From: Arthrospiribacter ruber
GTDB taxonomy: Bacteria; Bacteroidota; Bacteroidia; Cytophagales; Cyclobacteriaceae
Direction of reading: 5' to 3'
DNA: 64,000 nucleotides
Assembly (NCBI RefSeq): GCF_019343195.1
Contig: NZ_RPHB01000007.1
Coordinates: forward strand, 186,001 to 250,000
Below the pieces are notes generated by a model. That model was not told where the DNA came from. It was given only the letters and a program-made list of their open reading frames with translations, and did not search any database. Position 1 is the stretch's first letter, and every line of letters begins with the position of its first letter. Positions 8,980 through 19,140 of this stretch are shown here, piece by piece. The position numbers were made by a program, and so were the translations under genes.

Positions 8980-11103
8980 TTAAAACCCAATTCCCATATT
9001 ATAAAGCCCAAAAGCATAAATATCTGCAATTTCCTGAATCTGCATGGAAGTAGGCTTACCAGCTCCGTGGCCCGCATTGGTTTCTATCCTGATCAAAACA
9101 GGGGCATCTCCCTGCTGTGCGTCCTGCAAAGTCTGGGCAAATTTGAAGGAATGCGCGGGAACTACCCGGTCATCGTGATCGGCCGTAGTCACCAAAGTGG
9201 CCGGATAGCTTGCCGGCTTGAGGTTATGTAAAGGGGAATAGCCCTTGAGGTATTTGTACATTTCTTCGCTGTCATCGGCTGTACCATAATCATACGCCCA
9301 ACCTGCCCCTGCTGTGAACTGATGGTACCTTAGCATGTCCAAAACGCCTACAGCTGGAAAAGCAACCTTTGCCAGATCAGGTCTTTGGGTCATCACCGCT
9401 CCTACTAAAAGTCCGCCGTTACTCCCTCCTCTCAAGGCAAGGTAATCAGATGAAGTATACCCTTCATTGATCAGGTATTCTCCTGCTGCTATAAAATCAT
9501 CAAACACATTCTGCTTTCTTAGCTTGGTTCCATCCAAATGCCAGTTTTCTCCATATTCTCCTCCACCCCTTAGGTTTGGAACAGCATAAACTCCTCCATT
9601 TTCCAACCAAACGGTATTGGCAATGCTGAAAGCAGGAGTCAAACTCACATTGAAGCCTCCATAACCGTATAGAATGGTTGGATTCTTCCCATCTTTCTTC
9701 AATCCTTTTTTGTGGGTGATGATCATAGGAATTTTAGTCCCATCCTTTGAAGTATAGAAAACCTGCTGACTTTCATATTTTTCCGGGTCAAACTGAATGT
9801 CCGGCTTATTGTACAGTTCGCTTTCACCACTTTCGATATCGTACTTATATATTGTACCGGGAGTGATGTAAGAAGTAAAGCTATAATACAATTCTGTCTC
9901 CTCCCTTTTGGCTCCAAATCCACCTGCGGTACCCACTCCCGGTAAATCAATTATCCTTTCCACATTTCCATCGTAATCCAGCTGTCTTACCTCCGTGATG
10001 GCATCTTTGAGATAGGAAGCGAAAAATTTACCACCTCCTTTTGAAATACTCACCACACTTTCTTCTTCAGGAATAACATCTTTCCAGTTTTCAGGATTTG
10101 GATCATCAAGAGACGCTATCACCAGTCGGTTATTCGGAGCATTTTTATTGGTAAGGATGAAAATTTTCCCATCCTGATGATCCACCGGGTAATTATTGCT
10201 TTCCATATTATCCACCACTTTTACAATGGGTGCATTTGCCTTTTCCAGTTCTTGAATGTACAATTCATTTCCTGAGGTAGAATTGGCAGCAGTAATGGCC
10301 AATATTTTGCCATCTTCACTTACAGAGGCACCTACATACCTTCTTGGATTGTCATCATCTCCAAAAACCAGTTTATCCTCAGATTGTGGGGTGCCTAATT
10401 TATGAAAATACAATTTATGATTGTTGGTAAGGGCTGAAAGTTTGGATCCATCAGGCTTGTCATAAGTACTGTAGAAAAAGCCTTCTTCTCCTTTCCAAGC
10501 TATTCCTGTAAACTTGGCATCTTCAATTTTATCCTCAAGCAATTCTTTACTTTCTGTATCCATTACATAGATGTCTCTCCAATCAGACCCTGCCACAGAT
10601 ACGGCATAAGCAAAGAGCTTCCCATCTTCCGTAAAAGCAGCACCTGCAAGTGAAGTCGTTCCATCTTCAGAAAGCTTGTTGGGATCAAGAAACACTTCTT
10701 CATCTCCCCCATCTACCGGCCTTCTGTACATCACAGATTGGTTTTGTAAGCCGTCATTTCTGTAGTAGTATTGATAATCGCCCTGGATTCTTGGAGCTGA
10801 TAACTTTTCATAGTTCCACACCTCTTCCAACCTCTTTCTGATGTCTTCTCTGAAAGGTATTTGTTCCAAATATCCAAAGGTTACCTCGTTTTGGGCTGTC
10901 ACCCAAGCTTTGGTTTCCTCTGCATAATCATCTTCCATCCAGCGGTATGGATCCGCTACTTCTTCTCCCCAGTAGGTATCTACCTGGTCACTTTTTCTGG
11001 CTTCAGGATAATTCACGTCTATCTTTTCAAATTTTTGTTCTTGCGCACATGCGCCCATCAGGAGCAATCCCGCTGCTGCTGTCAATAATTTATTTGGGTT
11101 CAT
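8980..11103 (-). CDS. Prolyl oligopeptidase family serine peptidase, lipoprotein (S9A)
   Basis: 707 residues from the ATG at 11103. An upstream in-frame ATG at 11124 abuts a terminator T-run, and the 11103 start gives a normal lipoprotein signal ending LLLMGAC, so the protein is probably tethered in the periplasm or outer membrane. The N-terminal YPEARKSDQVDTYWGEEVADPYRWMED is typical of prolyl oligopeptidases. A seven-bladed propeller spans ~80-430 and an alpha/beta-hydrolase domain the rest. The catalytic triad is visible: Ser in GGSNGG (~561 from the chosen start), Asp in ADHDDRVVP and His in NAGHGAG. It should cleave short proline-containing peptides. The length matches the family (~700). 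It follows serS, but a terminator separates them. Confidence 0.93.
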   Translation of the reverse strand: MNPNKLLTAAAGLLLMGACAQEQKFEKIDVNYPEARKSDQVDTYWGEEVADPYRWMEDDYAEETKAWVTAQNEVTFGYLEQIPFREDIRKRLEEVWNYEKLSAPRIQGDYQYYYRNDGLQNQSVMYRRPVDGGDEEVFLDPNKLSEDGTTSLAGAAFTEDGKLFAYAVSVAGSDWRDIYVMDTESKELLEDKIEDAKFTGIAWKGEEGFFYSTYDKPDGSKLSALTNNHKLYFHKLGTPQSEDKLVFGDDDNPRRYVGASVSEDGKILAITAANSTSGNELYIQELEKANAPIVKVVDNMESNNYPVDHQDGKIFILTNKNAPNNRLVIASLDDPNPENWKDVIPEEESVVSISKGGGKFFASYLKDAITEVRQLDYDGNVERIIDLPGVGTAGGFGAKREETELYYSFTSYITPGTIYKYDIESGESELYNKPDIQFDPEKYESQQVFYTSKDGTKIPMIITHKKGLKKDGKNPTILYGYGGFNVSLTPAFSIANTVWLENGGVYAVPNLRGGGEYGENWHLDGTKLRKQNVFDDFIAAGEYLINEGYTSSDYLALRGGSNGGLLVGAVMTQRPDLAKVAFPAVGVLDMLRYHQFTAGAGWAYDYGTADDSEEMYKYLKGYSPLHNLKPASYPATLVTTADHDDRVVPAHSFKFAQTLQDAQQGDAPVLIRIETNAGHGAGKPTSMQIQEIADIYAFGLYNMGIGF

Positions 11104-11124
11104 ATTATATGGGGTTTTTGGCAT

Positions 11125-11156
11125 AAAAAAAGCCCAATGAAGGGCCGTTTTTTTTT
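11125..11156 (-). terminator. Rho-independent terminator after serS
   Basis: On the minus strand an A-run, GCCC, loop TTCATT, GGGC and a T7 run form a stem with a 2-nt bulge, starting 5 nt after the serS stop. The T-run touches an upstream ATG of the peptidase gene, which argues for that gene's downstream start. Confidence 0.7.
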
Positions 11157-11160
11157 AATT

Positions 11161-12432
11161 TTATAATAAATCAAATCCTAGGTAAGGTACCAACACCTCA
11201 GGCATTCTGATACCATCTTCGGTTTGGTTGTTTTCCAATATGGCGGCTACAATTCTTGGCAGGGCCAATGCAGATCCATTTAAGGTGTGTGCCAGTTGTA
11301 TTTTTTTGTCATCAGTTCTATATCTCAATTTGAGTCTGTTGGCCTGATAAGTCTCAAAATTACTCACAGAGCTCACTTCCAGCCACCTTTCCTGAGCTGC
11401 GGAATACACTTCCATGTCGTAGGTGAGCGCTGAGGTAAAGCCCATGTCGCCTCCACAGAGCCTTAGTACCCGGTAAGGCAGCTCCAGTTTTTTCAATAGA
11501 CCCTGAACATAAGCGCTCATCTCTTCCAAAGCTTCATAAGAACGATCGGGATGGGAAATGTGCACAATTTCTACTTTATCGAATTGGTGAAGCCTATTAA
11601 GTCCCCTTACATGCGCGCCCCAAGAGCCTGCTTCCCTTCTGAAGCATGGGGTAAAACCTACATTTTTCACGGGAAAATCCTTCTCTTCCAGAATGACATC
11701 CCTATACATATTGGTAATCGGCACTTCTGCAGTAGGGATCAGGTAAAGTTTATCTGCTGTGGCCTCATACATTTGGCCTTCTTTGTCCGGTAACTGTCCT
11801 GTGCCGTATCCTGAATCTTCATTTACCAAGATAGGAGGCTGAACTTCATAGTAACCTGCCTTTTGCGCTTCATCCAAGAAGAAATTGATCAATGCCCGCT
11901 GAAGCCTGGCTCCACGGCCCTTGTAAACAGGGAAACCGGCACCTGCGATTTTTACACCAAGATCAAAATCTATGATGTCATATTGCTTGATCAGCTCCCA
12001 ATGCGGCTGACTTCCTTCTGGCAATACAGGGATTTCTCCGAATTCCAGCACAATCTCATTGTCCTCGGCAGACTTACCGGAAGGCACTGAACTATGCGGC
12101 ACATTGGGTATGGTATACAGCAATTGCCTGAGGTCTTCCTCATAATTGGTGTAAGCCTCTTCCAGGCCCTTCACCTGTTCTTTGATCTCTGAGGTTCTTG
12201 ATTTGATTGTCTCTGCCTCTTCCTTTTTTCCTTCCCGCATCAGCATACCGATTTGCTTGGAAATGGAATTGGATTCTGCCTGAAGCGTATCCCTCTGCAC
12301 CTGAGTTTCTTTTCTGCTTTTATCCAATTCCAGCACTTGGTGCAATGTTGCCTCTGCATGCGGAAAATTACGCTTATTGAGACCTTCTAACACAAGGTCA
12401 AACTGTTCGCGAATGGTATTGACAAGTAACAT
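11161..12432 (-). CDS. serS: Seryl-tRNA synthetase
   Basis: 423 residues, the normal length. It charges tRNA-Ser with serine using ATP, in the cytosol. The N-terminal ~110 residues form the long antiparallel coiled-coil arm (LELDKSRKETQVQRDTLQ ... KSRTSEIKEQVKGLEEAY). The class II catalytic core follows with motif 2 (FRREAGSWGAHVRGLNRLHQF) and motif 3 (NGSALALPRIVAAILEN), and the serine-specificity segment TAEVPITN is present. The start MLLVNTIREQFDLV matches the family N-terminus. A TATCTTTG -7 box lies 27 nt upstream on the minus strand. A terminator follows, so it appears to be a single-gene unit. Confidence 0.97.
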   Translation of the reverse strand: MLLVNTIREQFDLVLEGLNKRNFPHAEATLHQVLELDKSRKETQVQRDTLQAESNSISKQIGMLMREGKKEEAETIKSRTSEIKEQVKGLEEAYTNYEEDLRQLLYTIPNVPHSSVPSGKSAEDNEIVLEFGEIPVLPEGSQPHWELIKQYDIIDFDLGVKIAGAGFPVYKGRGARLQRALINFFLDEAQKAGYYEVQPPILVNEDSGYGTGQLPDKEGQMYEATADKLYLIPTAEVPITNMYRDVILEEKDFPVKNVGFTPCFRREAGSWGAHVRGLNRLHQFDKVEIVHISHPDRSYEALEEMSAYVQGLLKKLELPYRVLRLCGGDMGFTSALTYDMEVYSAAQERWLEVSSVSNFETYQANRLKLRYRTDDKKIQLAHTLNGSALALPRIVAAILENNQTEDGIRMPEVLVPYLGFDLL

Positions 12433-12458
12433 ATTTTCAGTTGAAAGTAAATGAATGG

Positions 12459-12466
12459 CAAAGATA
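12459..12466 (-). promoter_or_regulatory. Predicted -7 box of serS
   Basis: TATCTTTG on the minus strand is a perfect TAnnTTTG match. Its end lies 27 nt before the serS ATG at 12432. No clear -33 TTTG was found. Confidence 0.4.
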
Positions 12467-12508
12467 AGGATGTTCGGGAAATAGCCCTTCTGTAAGCTGT
12501 AATTTGAG

Positions 12509-14977
12509 TTAATCCAAATAATAGACCCGCTTAACCCTAGCCGAAATATTGGTCAAAAGCTCATAGGGTATTGTCCCTATGGCCACAGCCAGTTCCTCTA
12601 AGGATATACCTGGACCATAGACTACTACTTCATCACCTTCATTGGCATCTATTCCGGTGATATCCACCATGGTCATGTCCATACAGACATTTCCGATGAC
12701 ACTGGCTTTTTGCCCATGGACCAATACATATCCCTTGCCATTGCTGAACCGGCGGTCAAAACCATCTGCATAACCTATTGCAATGGTGGCAATTTTGCCG
12801 TCTCTCTTCATGACTCCTTTTCTCCCATAACCTACTGTATCCCCTTTTTTAAGGGTCTTGATCTGGGAAATGGTTGTCTTCAGGGTGCTCACGCTTTTGA
12901 GCTGATCTGCAAAAATCCCGGAGACTTCTACCCCGTACAGGCCTATCCCAAGCCTTACCATGTCAAATTGGTATTCCGGAAAACGGGAAATCCCGGCCGA
13001 ATTAAGGGCATGAAGCAAGGGCCTGTATCCCAAACAATCAATAATTCTGTCAGCCATTTTTGAAAATTGATTCAATTGTGTTTTGGAAAAACCAATATGT
13101 GCTTCTTCATCAGCTCCAACAAGATGGGTGTACATGCTGGCTACAATCAGTTCAGGATAAATACCGATCAATGCTTTCAACTCATCGAGCTGATTTTCTT
13201 CAAAACCCAGCCTGTTCATCCCTGTATCCAAATCCAGATGAATGCGCAGTTTCTTTTGATTTTTTTGACAAAAGCTTCCTAAATGCCTAAAAAAGGAAGG
13301 ACTATAAACCACTGGTTCCAAACTGTACTTTACCAAGTGCGAAAAACTTTCCGGTGATGGGTTCAGCACCATAATAGGCAAAGAGATGCCTTCTTCCCTT
13401 AAGGAAATCCCCTCATCAGTATAGGCCACAGCCAGGTAGTCTGCTTTCAGCTGCTGCAAATGATTGGCAATCTCCACGGCCCCTCCACCATAGGCGAATG
13501 CTTTGACCATAACCATCAGCTTGGTTTTGGGATTCAACTTTGTTTTGTAAATATTATAATTGTGGGTGAGTGAATTCAGGTTGATCTCCAATGAAGTACC
13601 ATGTACCCGCTGCTGAAGCCTATTGACTATCTCTTCAAATCCGAAACTCCTTGCACCGGTGATCAGGATCAGGTCATTATTGAAAAAATCTGAATCAAGC
13701 TTTTTAAGAAGTTCATCTGTCGAGAAATAGAAGATTGACTGACCTGAGAAATGTTGCTCCACTTGAATTATTTCCTTCCCTACTCCAATCAGACAATCAA
13801 TCTGAAAATGACTGCAAAGTTGACCGATTTCTTCATATACCTTCTGCTTTTCTCCTACTTGCAGCAAATCCGATAGAATAAGTATTTTCCTGCTTTTAGG
13901 CCTTTGGGCACTCATAAAATCCAAAGCCAGCTTTAGACCGGCCAGGTCATTGTTGTAAGTATCATCTATCAGAAGACATTGGTTGATTCCAGGCTTCAAA
14001 GTCAGTCTCATGTCCACTGCTTTAAGGTGGTCGAGTCCTTTCTGAATATCCTTGGCTTCCATGCCCAAAGTACCGGCTGCGGTGATGACATGGCGGATAT
14101 TCTCCAAGCTGGCTTCATCGGTAAAGGGCACAGCAAATGTCGCCACACTTAAATCCGATTTCATCATGAGGAGTTTTGAGCTGTCGGTATGCTTTTTCAC
14201 CGTAAAAACCACATCTCCACCGGCATTTTCGGACCATGAGATCAATTTATCCGCCGGATACATTTCCTGGATTTTGGCATCGACTTCGACCTGATCCTTT
14301 CTGTAGATAATGAAATTGCAGTTTTGGAAAAGGGATAATTTTTCCTCCAGCTTCTGGCCTTGGGAATCAAAGCCCTCTTCATGGGCAGTTCCTATATTGG
14401 TCAATATGCCCAACTGTGGCTGAAGGATCCGCGTGAGATTTTGCATTTCTCCGGATCTGGAAATACCTGCTTCCATCACAGCCACCTGATGCTGGGAAGT
14501 TATCCCAAAAACAGAGAGGGGAACTCCCACCTGGGAATTGTAACTTTTGGGGCTTTTGGCGACAGAAAACCGGGTGCTGAGCACCTGGGCCAGCCATTCT
14601 TTGACGATGGTTTTGCCATTGCTTCCGGTAATGGCTACAAAAGGACCCAAAAACCGCTTCCTTTGATCGGCTGCCAAATCCTGAAGCGCTTTGTGCACAT
14701 CACTTACTTCGATCAGGACAATTTGTTCCAGGGTAGCCAGCCTTTCAGTAGCCCCCTTTTTTATCAAAAACACCCTGACTCCCTGAAGGTAGGCAGACTC
14801 AATGAAATCATGACCGTCAAATTTCGCTCCTTTCAATGCTACAAAAAGCGCTTCCTGAGGGTTGAGGATATTCCTTGAATCGATGACTATACCACTTATT
14901 TTAAGTTCTCTATTGCCTGTCGTCAACTTGCCGGATGTGACAGCTGCAACCTCCTCTGCGCTTAGCTGCTGTATCAT
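12509..14977 (-). CDS. murF-alr: Bifunctional MurF - alanine racemase
   Basis: 822 residues fusing two cell-wall enzymes. Residues ~1-450 are MurF, which adds D-Ala-D-Ala to UDP-MurNAc-tripeptide; the ATP-binding motif GSNGKT is at 118-123 and the Mur-ligase segments AVMEAGISRSGEM and NIGTAHEEGF follow. Residues ~455-822 are a fold-type III, PLP-dependent alanine racemase that makes the D-Ala substrate; the PLP lysine is K492 (VKAFAYGGG), the catalytic tyrosine is Y736 (GYADGFDRR), and C765 sits in NVCMDM. Both active sites look intact. This fusion is characteristic of Bacteroidota. The next gene downstream on the same strand is serS, 76 nt away; the flippase-like gene and scpA lie upstream. 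Confidence 0.96.
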   Translation of the reverse strand: MIQQLSAEEVAAVTSGKLTTGNRELKISGIVIDSRNILNPQEALFVALKGAKFDGHDFIESAYLQGVRVFLIKKGATERLATLEQIVLIEVSDVHKALQDLAADQRKRFLGPFVAITGSNGKTIVKEWLAQVLSTRFSVAKSPKSYNSQVGVPLSVFGITSQHQVAVMEAGISRSGEMQNLTRILQPQLGILTNIGTAHEEGFDSQGQKLEEKLSLFQNCNFIIYRKDQVEVDAKIQEMYPADKLISWSENAGGDVVFTVKKHTDSSKLLMMKSDLSVATFAVPFTDEASLENIRHVITAAGTLGMEAKDIQKGLDHLKAVDMRLTLKPGINQCLLIDDTYNNDLAGLKLALDFMSAQRPKSRKILILSDLLQVGEKQKVYEEIGQLCSHFQIDCLIGVGKEIIQVEQHFSGQSIFYFSTDELLKKLDSDFFNNDLILITGARSFGFEEIVNRLQQRVHGTSLEINLNSLTHNYNIYKTKLNPKTKLMVMVKAFAYGGGAVEIANHLQQLKADYLAVAYTDEGISLREEGISLPIMVLNPSPESFSHLVKYSLEPVVYSPSFFRHLGSFCQKNQKKLRIHLDLDTGMNRLGFEENQLDELKALIGIYPELIVASMYTHLVGADEEAHIGFSKTQLNQFSKMADRIIDCLGYRPLLHALNSAGISRFPEYQFDMVRLGIGLYGVEVSGIFADQLKSVSTLKTTISQIKTLKKGDTVGYGRKGVMKRDGKIATIAIGYADGFDRRFSNGKGYVLVHGQKASVIGNVCMDMTMVDITGIDANEGDEVVVYGPGISLEELAVAIGTIPYELLTNISARVKRVYYLD

Positions 14978-15000
14978 TTTACCAATTTACACAATAAACA

Positions 15001-16056
15001 TTATGCTTCCTTCTTTTTGAAAAAAACCTGTTTGATCCATCTAGGCAAGAATATCGCGCCTAAAAGCAAGTAGGGGTAGTACGAAAGCAACCTCCATAGA
15101 ATGCTGGTCACGAAAGTATATCCTGCCAAAAACTCTGCGAAAAACTGGGCAAAGAAAAATTCGGCCGTACCACTGCTGCCCGGAGTAGGAGAGATCATCA
15201 TGACAATCCACATGATCACCTGACGGGCAAAAATAATGATGTGCTCACTGAACGACAGGGATTCATAAGCCCCTATCAAAGCATTGAGCATAAGGTATCG
15301 GGAACTCCAGATAAATATCGTTGCCCCTATTATCGGAAGCCAGTAATTCCAGCTTTTGCCGACAAGCTCTTTGGATGCTTCTATGATCTGATTGCCGTAT
15401 TCATTGGCCGAATGTTTCCATTTTTGTAGCCATTTAATGGAATAAATTTTCAATAGGACCCATTTGAATACCCTAGGCCTGTAGAAAAGCGCCAAAGCCA
15501 TGATCAAGGAATAAATGGCATAAAGGGCGTAACTTGTCCAAAACAATACTTCAAGGCTTCTCCCCAGCTTCATTTCCATGACCCTGCTGGCGGGAAAAAT
15601 ATTACCCTGCGCAAAGAAGAGGATGATAGGTGCTCCGATTACGAAGAAAAGGTTGTCCAGAATGGCAGTTACCATGACGAATGCTATGGCCTTGCCCAAT
15701 TTGATGCCTTCTTTGTGAAGGATAAAAACAGCCACTGCCGTCCCGCCCACAATGGAAGGTGTCACCGCCGAGGCAAATTCCCAAAGTATGATCACATACA
15801 AGGCCCTCATCCAGGTCAATCTCTTACCCGTAATTTCCCTTATTCTATAAATGTATCCTGCATCCCTACATAGGATCACAAATATCGCCAAGGCAATCCC
15901 CCAGGCAGATGCATCAAAAACCCCTCTCAGAGTTTTGGCATTGACATTGGGATCGAGGTAAAACATCAAAAATACGATACCTACACCAATGAGTATAGGC
16001 ACCCAAACTTTGTTGGGGTTGAGCGTCTCAAAAATCTTCTTGTTATCTAACTTCAT
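15001..16056 (-). CDS. Lysylphosphatidylglycerol synthase/flippase-like membrane protein
   Basis: 351 residues of integral membrane protein with about 8 hydrophobic segments, typical of the YbhN/UPF0104 family (the membrane part of MprF and its stand-alone relatives). Visible family features are LCRDAGYIYRIREITG after the second helix, WEFASAVTPSIVGGTAVAVFILHKEG, and near the C-terminus SPTPGSSGTAEFFF. There is no lysyl-transferase domain, so aminoacylation of lipid is not expected; lipid or glycolipid translocation is the usual suggestion for such proteins. It starts 3 nt after scpA and ends 23 nt before murF-alr, so the three are probably co-transcribed. Confidence 0.87.
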   Translation of the reverse strand: MKLDNKKIFETLNPNKVWVPILIGVGIVFLMFYLDPNVNAKTLRGVFDASAWGIALAIFVILCRDAGYIYRIREITGKRLTWMRALYVIILWEFASAVTPSIVGGTAVAVFILHKEGIKLGKAIAFVMVTAILDNLFFVIGAPIILFFAQGNIFPASRVMEMKLGRSLEVLFWTSYALYAIYSLIMALALFYRPRVFKWVLLKIYSIKWLQKWKHSANEYGNQIIEASKELVGKSWNYWLPIIGATIFIWSSRYLMLNALIGAYESLSFSEHIIIFARQVIMWIVMMISPTPGSSGTAEFFFAQFFAEFLAGYTFVTSILWRLLSYYPYLLLGAIFLPRWIKQVFFKKKEA

Positions 16057-16059
16057 ACA

Positions 16060-16809
16060 CTACTCTGTAGCCACCTGTTCTGTCTTTTCCACCCAAAAGT
16101 TATTAAACCCTTCTCCTATGGTAATGGTAACCTGCGACAATTGAAGAAGTTCCAAGATTGCCAAAAATGTATAGATCACAAAAATTTTGTCAGGCTTGTA
16201 TTCCACAAACTCAGAAAATGGAATTTTTTCCCTAAATGCCATTTTCTCCAATACAAAATCCTTTTGCTGTTCGATGGTATAGGGATACTGTATCACAGTA
16301 TGCTTGGTCTCGTCAGTCCTTGAGGCATATTTGTTCATCACTTTCTGAAACACCTTCAAGAGCTTATACAAGTCCAAGTCCTGCATTTCAGCATCCACAT
16401 CATCTATCTTTTGGAGTGATTTAAGTTCTGCCGCTACATTTCCCCTTTTGGCTTTGGAAAGCCTTTCTTCTTCCAGCGCAGCAAGATCAGCTATGACGGA
16501 TTTATACTTCTTGTACTCCAGTAAGTGCCTGATCAGCTCTTCTCTTGGGTCTATTTCTTCTCCTTGCTCATCCAGTTCCGGCCTCGGGATCAGCATTTTG
16601 GATTTGATCTTCATCAGTGTGGCCGCAAACAGGATAAATTCACTTGCGACTTCTATCTCCATTTTTTCCAACTGATGGATGTAATCCAAAAAATCCTGGG
16701 TGATTTTGGAAATGGGAATATCATAGATATCCAGCTCATCACGCTCGATGAAAAAGAGCATTAGGTCAAAAGGACCTTCGAAAAGTGGCAATTTGATTTC
16801 GAAACTCAC
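16060..16809 (-). CDS. scpA: Segregation and condensation protein A
   Basis: 249 residues, the kleisin subunit of the SMC-ScpA-ScpB condensin that compacts and segregates the chromosome. The N-terminal FEIKLPLFEGPFDLMLFFIERDELDIYDIPI is the diagnostic ScpA start (SMC-neck binding), followed by the helical segment LDYIHQLEKMEIEVASEFILFAATLMKIKSKMLIP. The C-terminal winged-helix part (FVIYTFLAILELLQLSQVTI) binds the SMC head. scpB is not adjacent. It is the first gene of the probable scpA-flippase-murF-alr unit. Confidence 0.95.
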   Translation of the reverse strand: MSFEIKLPLFEGPFDLMLFFIERDELDIYDIPISKITQDFLDYIHQLEKMEIEVASEFILFAATLMKIKSKMLIPRPELDEQGEEIDPREELIRHLLEYKKYKSVIADLAALEEERLSKAKRGNVAAELKSLQKIDDVDAEMQDLDLYKLLKVFQKVMNKYASRTDETKHTVIQYPYTIEQQKDFVLEKMAFREKIPFSEFVEYKPDKIFVIYTFLAILELLQLSQVTITIGEGFNNFWVEKTEQVATE

Positions 16810-16994
16810 TGGTTACTATTTTATTTCTTTTAATTTTGCACGGTATTTGGAACCAAAGATATCCAAATAATGCTAAATTAAACATTTGATAACCAAAAAG
16901 AGACGCTTAGGGAGTCTCTGATCCAATGCATTGCTTTTTCAAACAATTGACACCCCTTTGTGTTAATTAACTTTAAAAATGAAACGTTTCGCTG

Positions 16995-18911
16995 ATGATA
17001 ATCCAACCAGGTAAACTTCTATCCCAGATCGACACCCCTGACGATCTCAAAAGATTTTCCAAAGACCAGCTTGTTCAGATTTGTGACGAGCTCCGCCAGT
17101 TTATCATAGACAACGTTTCTGTCTATGGTGGCCACTTCGGGGCCAGCTTAGGTGTAGTAGAACTCACTGTGGCACTTCACTATGTGCTCAACACACCTGA
17201 AGACCAGTTGGTTTGGGATGTAGGTCATCAAGCTTACGGCCACAAAATCCTGACCGGAAGAAAAGGAAAGTTCCACACCAATAGGTTATATGGGGGATTA
17301 TCAGGTTTTCCAAAGAGAAAAGAAAGTGAATACGATACCTTTGGTGTAGGGCATTCCAGCACTTCCATTTCTGCAGCATTGGGGATGGCTGTGGCTTCCA
17401 AATATAAAGGAGACAAGCTCAAACAACATGTGGCAGTAATCGGCGACGGATCAATGACCGGCGGTATGGCTTTTGAAGCCATGAACCATGCAGGTGTATC
17501 AGACACCAACATGATCATTATCCTCAATGACAATTGCATGTCCATAGACCCTAATGTTGGAGCCCTTAAGGATTATCTTACAGACATAACTACTTCCCAC
17601 ACCTATAATAAGGTAAAGGATGAAGTTTGGAACCTGCTTGGCAAATTCAGCAAATTTGGCACTTCCGCCCAAGAGGTGATTTCCAAAGTAGAAGGAGCCA
17701 TTAAATCCGCAGTATTAAAGCAAAGCAATCTGTTCGAATCTCTCAATCTCAGCTATTTTGGACCTGTAGATGGGCACGATGTCAATCATTTGGTAGAGGT
17801 CTTATCAGACCTGAGGGATATTCCCGGTCCAAAAATACTTCACTGTGTCACCGTAAAAGGTAAAGGTTATGCTCCAGCTGAAAATGGAAACAAAACTACC
17901 TGGCACGCACCTGGACTTTTTGATAAAGTCACAGGGGAAATTTATAAGAAAACACCATCAGCCCCTCAAGCGCCTAAATATCAGGATGTCTTTGGTCATA
18001 CCCTAGTAGAATTGGCCAAAGAAAACGAGAAAATAATGGGCATTACACCTGCTATGCCTTCAGGTTCATCTCTTAACATCATGATGAAAGAGATGCCCGA
18101 CAGAGCATTTGATGTGGGCATCGCGGAACAACATGCAGTGACTTTTTCGGCCGGCTTGGCTACACAGGGGATGATTCCTTTCTGTAATATCTACAGCTCA
18201 TTTATGCAAAGAGCTTACGATCAAGTTATTCACGACGTGGCTTTGCAAAATCTTCAAGTGGTGCTATGTCTTGACAGGGCTGGTTTTGCCGGAGCGGATG
18301 GACCTACGCACCACGGCGCCTATGATTTGGCTTATTTCAGGTGCATTCCAAATATGGTTGTTTCTTCTCCAATGAATGAGGAAGAACTAAGAAACCTGAT
18401 GTACACCGCGACCAAATTTGAAGGACCGTTTTCTATCCGATATCCAAGAGGTCAAGGCGTGATGCCTGAATGGAGAACACCTATGAGAGAAATCCCTATC
18501 GGTCAGGGAAGGATTGTCAAGGAAGGAAAAGATGTAGCCATTCTGACCATTGGCCATATCGGCAACTATGCTGTGGAAGCTACTGAGAAGCTTACCTTGG
18601 AAGGAATGGATCCAGCGCACTATGACATGAGATTTGTCAAACCATTGGACGGGGACTTGTTGCATGAGATTTTCGGGAAATTCAGGAAGGTAATCACCGT
18701 AGAAGATGGCTGTCTGATGGGAGGTTTTGGATCAGCCGTCATCGAATGGATGATGGACCATGGTTATCAGGCACAGGTAAAACGCCTGGGCATTCCAGAT
18801 AGAGTAGTAGAGCATGGAGAGCAGTTGGAACTTCATAGAGAATGTGGCTTTGATCCGGAAGGAATCATGCAAGCAGTAAAAGAAATGGCGACTGTTGAGT
18901 TTAAAGATTAG
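16995..18911 (+). CDS. dxs: 1-deoxy-D-xylulose-5-phosphate synthase
   Basis: 638 residues, the normal length. It condenses pyruvate and glyceraldehyde 3-phosphate to DXP, the first step of the MEP isoprenoid pathway, and also feeds thiamine and pyridoxal synthesis. The thiamine-diphosphate motif is GDGSMTGGMAFEAMNHAG ... NDN, His-rich substrate contacts appear in GHQAYGHK and GPVDGHD, and the pyrimidine domain carries DVGIAEQHAVTFSAGLA and DRAGFAGADGPTHHG. The C-terminal transketolase domain ends normally. The start is close to a possible -7 box (TAACTTTA, 16968-16975). It stands alone, divergent from scpA. Confidence 0.97.
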   Translation: MIIQPGKLLSQIDTPDDLKRFSKDQLVQICDELRQFIIDNVSVYGGHFGASLGVVELTVALHYVLNTPEDQLVWDVGHQAYGHKILTGRKGKFHTNRLYGGLSGFPKRKESEYDTFGVGHSSTSISAALGMAVASKYKGDKLKQHVAVIGDGSMTGGMAFEAMNHAGVSDTNMIIILNDNCMSIDPNVGALKDYLTDITTSHTYNKVKDEVWNLLGKFSKFGTSAQEVISKVEGAIKSAVLKQSNLFESLNLSYFGPVDGHDVNHLVEVLSDLRDIPGPKILHCVTVKGKGYAPAENGNKTTWHAPGLFDKVTGEIYKKTPSAPQAPKYQDVFGHTLVELAKENEKIMGITPAMPSGSSLNIMMKEMPDRAFDVGIAEQHAVTFSAGLATQGMIPFCNIYSSFMQRAYDQVIHDVALQNLQVVLCLDRAGFAGADGPTHHGAYDLAYFRCIPNMVVSSPMNEEELRNLMYTATKFEGPFSIRYPRGQGVMPEWRTPMREIPIGQGRIVKEGKDVAILTIGHIGNYAVEATEKLTLEGMDPAHYDMRFVKPLDGDLLHEIFGKFRKVITVEDGCLMGGFGSAVIEWMMDHGYQAQVKRLGIPDRVVEHGEQLELHRECGFDPEGIMQAVKEMATVEFKD

Positions 18912-19140
18912 AGACTAGAAGCGAGAGCCGAGAATTCAGAAATGAGTAGTTGGCTAGTGATTGCGATTTATTGCTAGTAAATTCAATCATGTAATTGCTT
19001 AGAGGTGTTCCAAAGCTCCTTTGGAGCGATCGATACAATAACACAGGGTTTAACCCTTGGGGAAATGATGTTTTAGAGAACAAAAGTTCGGTTGGAACGA
19101 CCGGTTTTCTCAGGTACAATATTTTTCTTAGTTTCAATGC
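18912..19140. repeat. REP-like palindromic spacer between dxs and hydrolase gene
   Basis: The spacer holds short dyads: CCAAAGCTCCTTTGG near 19010, CAGGGTTTAACCCTTGG near 19045, and CGGTTGGAACGACCGG near 19088. The order (short palindrome, ~15 nt with AATAACA, GC-rich palindrome) resembles the spacers at 28690 and 50286. No gene is visible. Confidence 0.5.

Noticed and set aside
14360-14878. 172-residue open frame on the + strand
   Set aside because: Antisense to the MurF domain; it arises from codon bias of the real gene.
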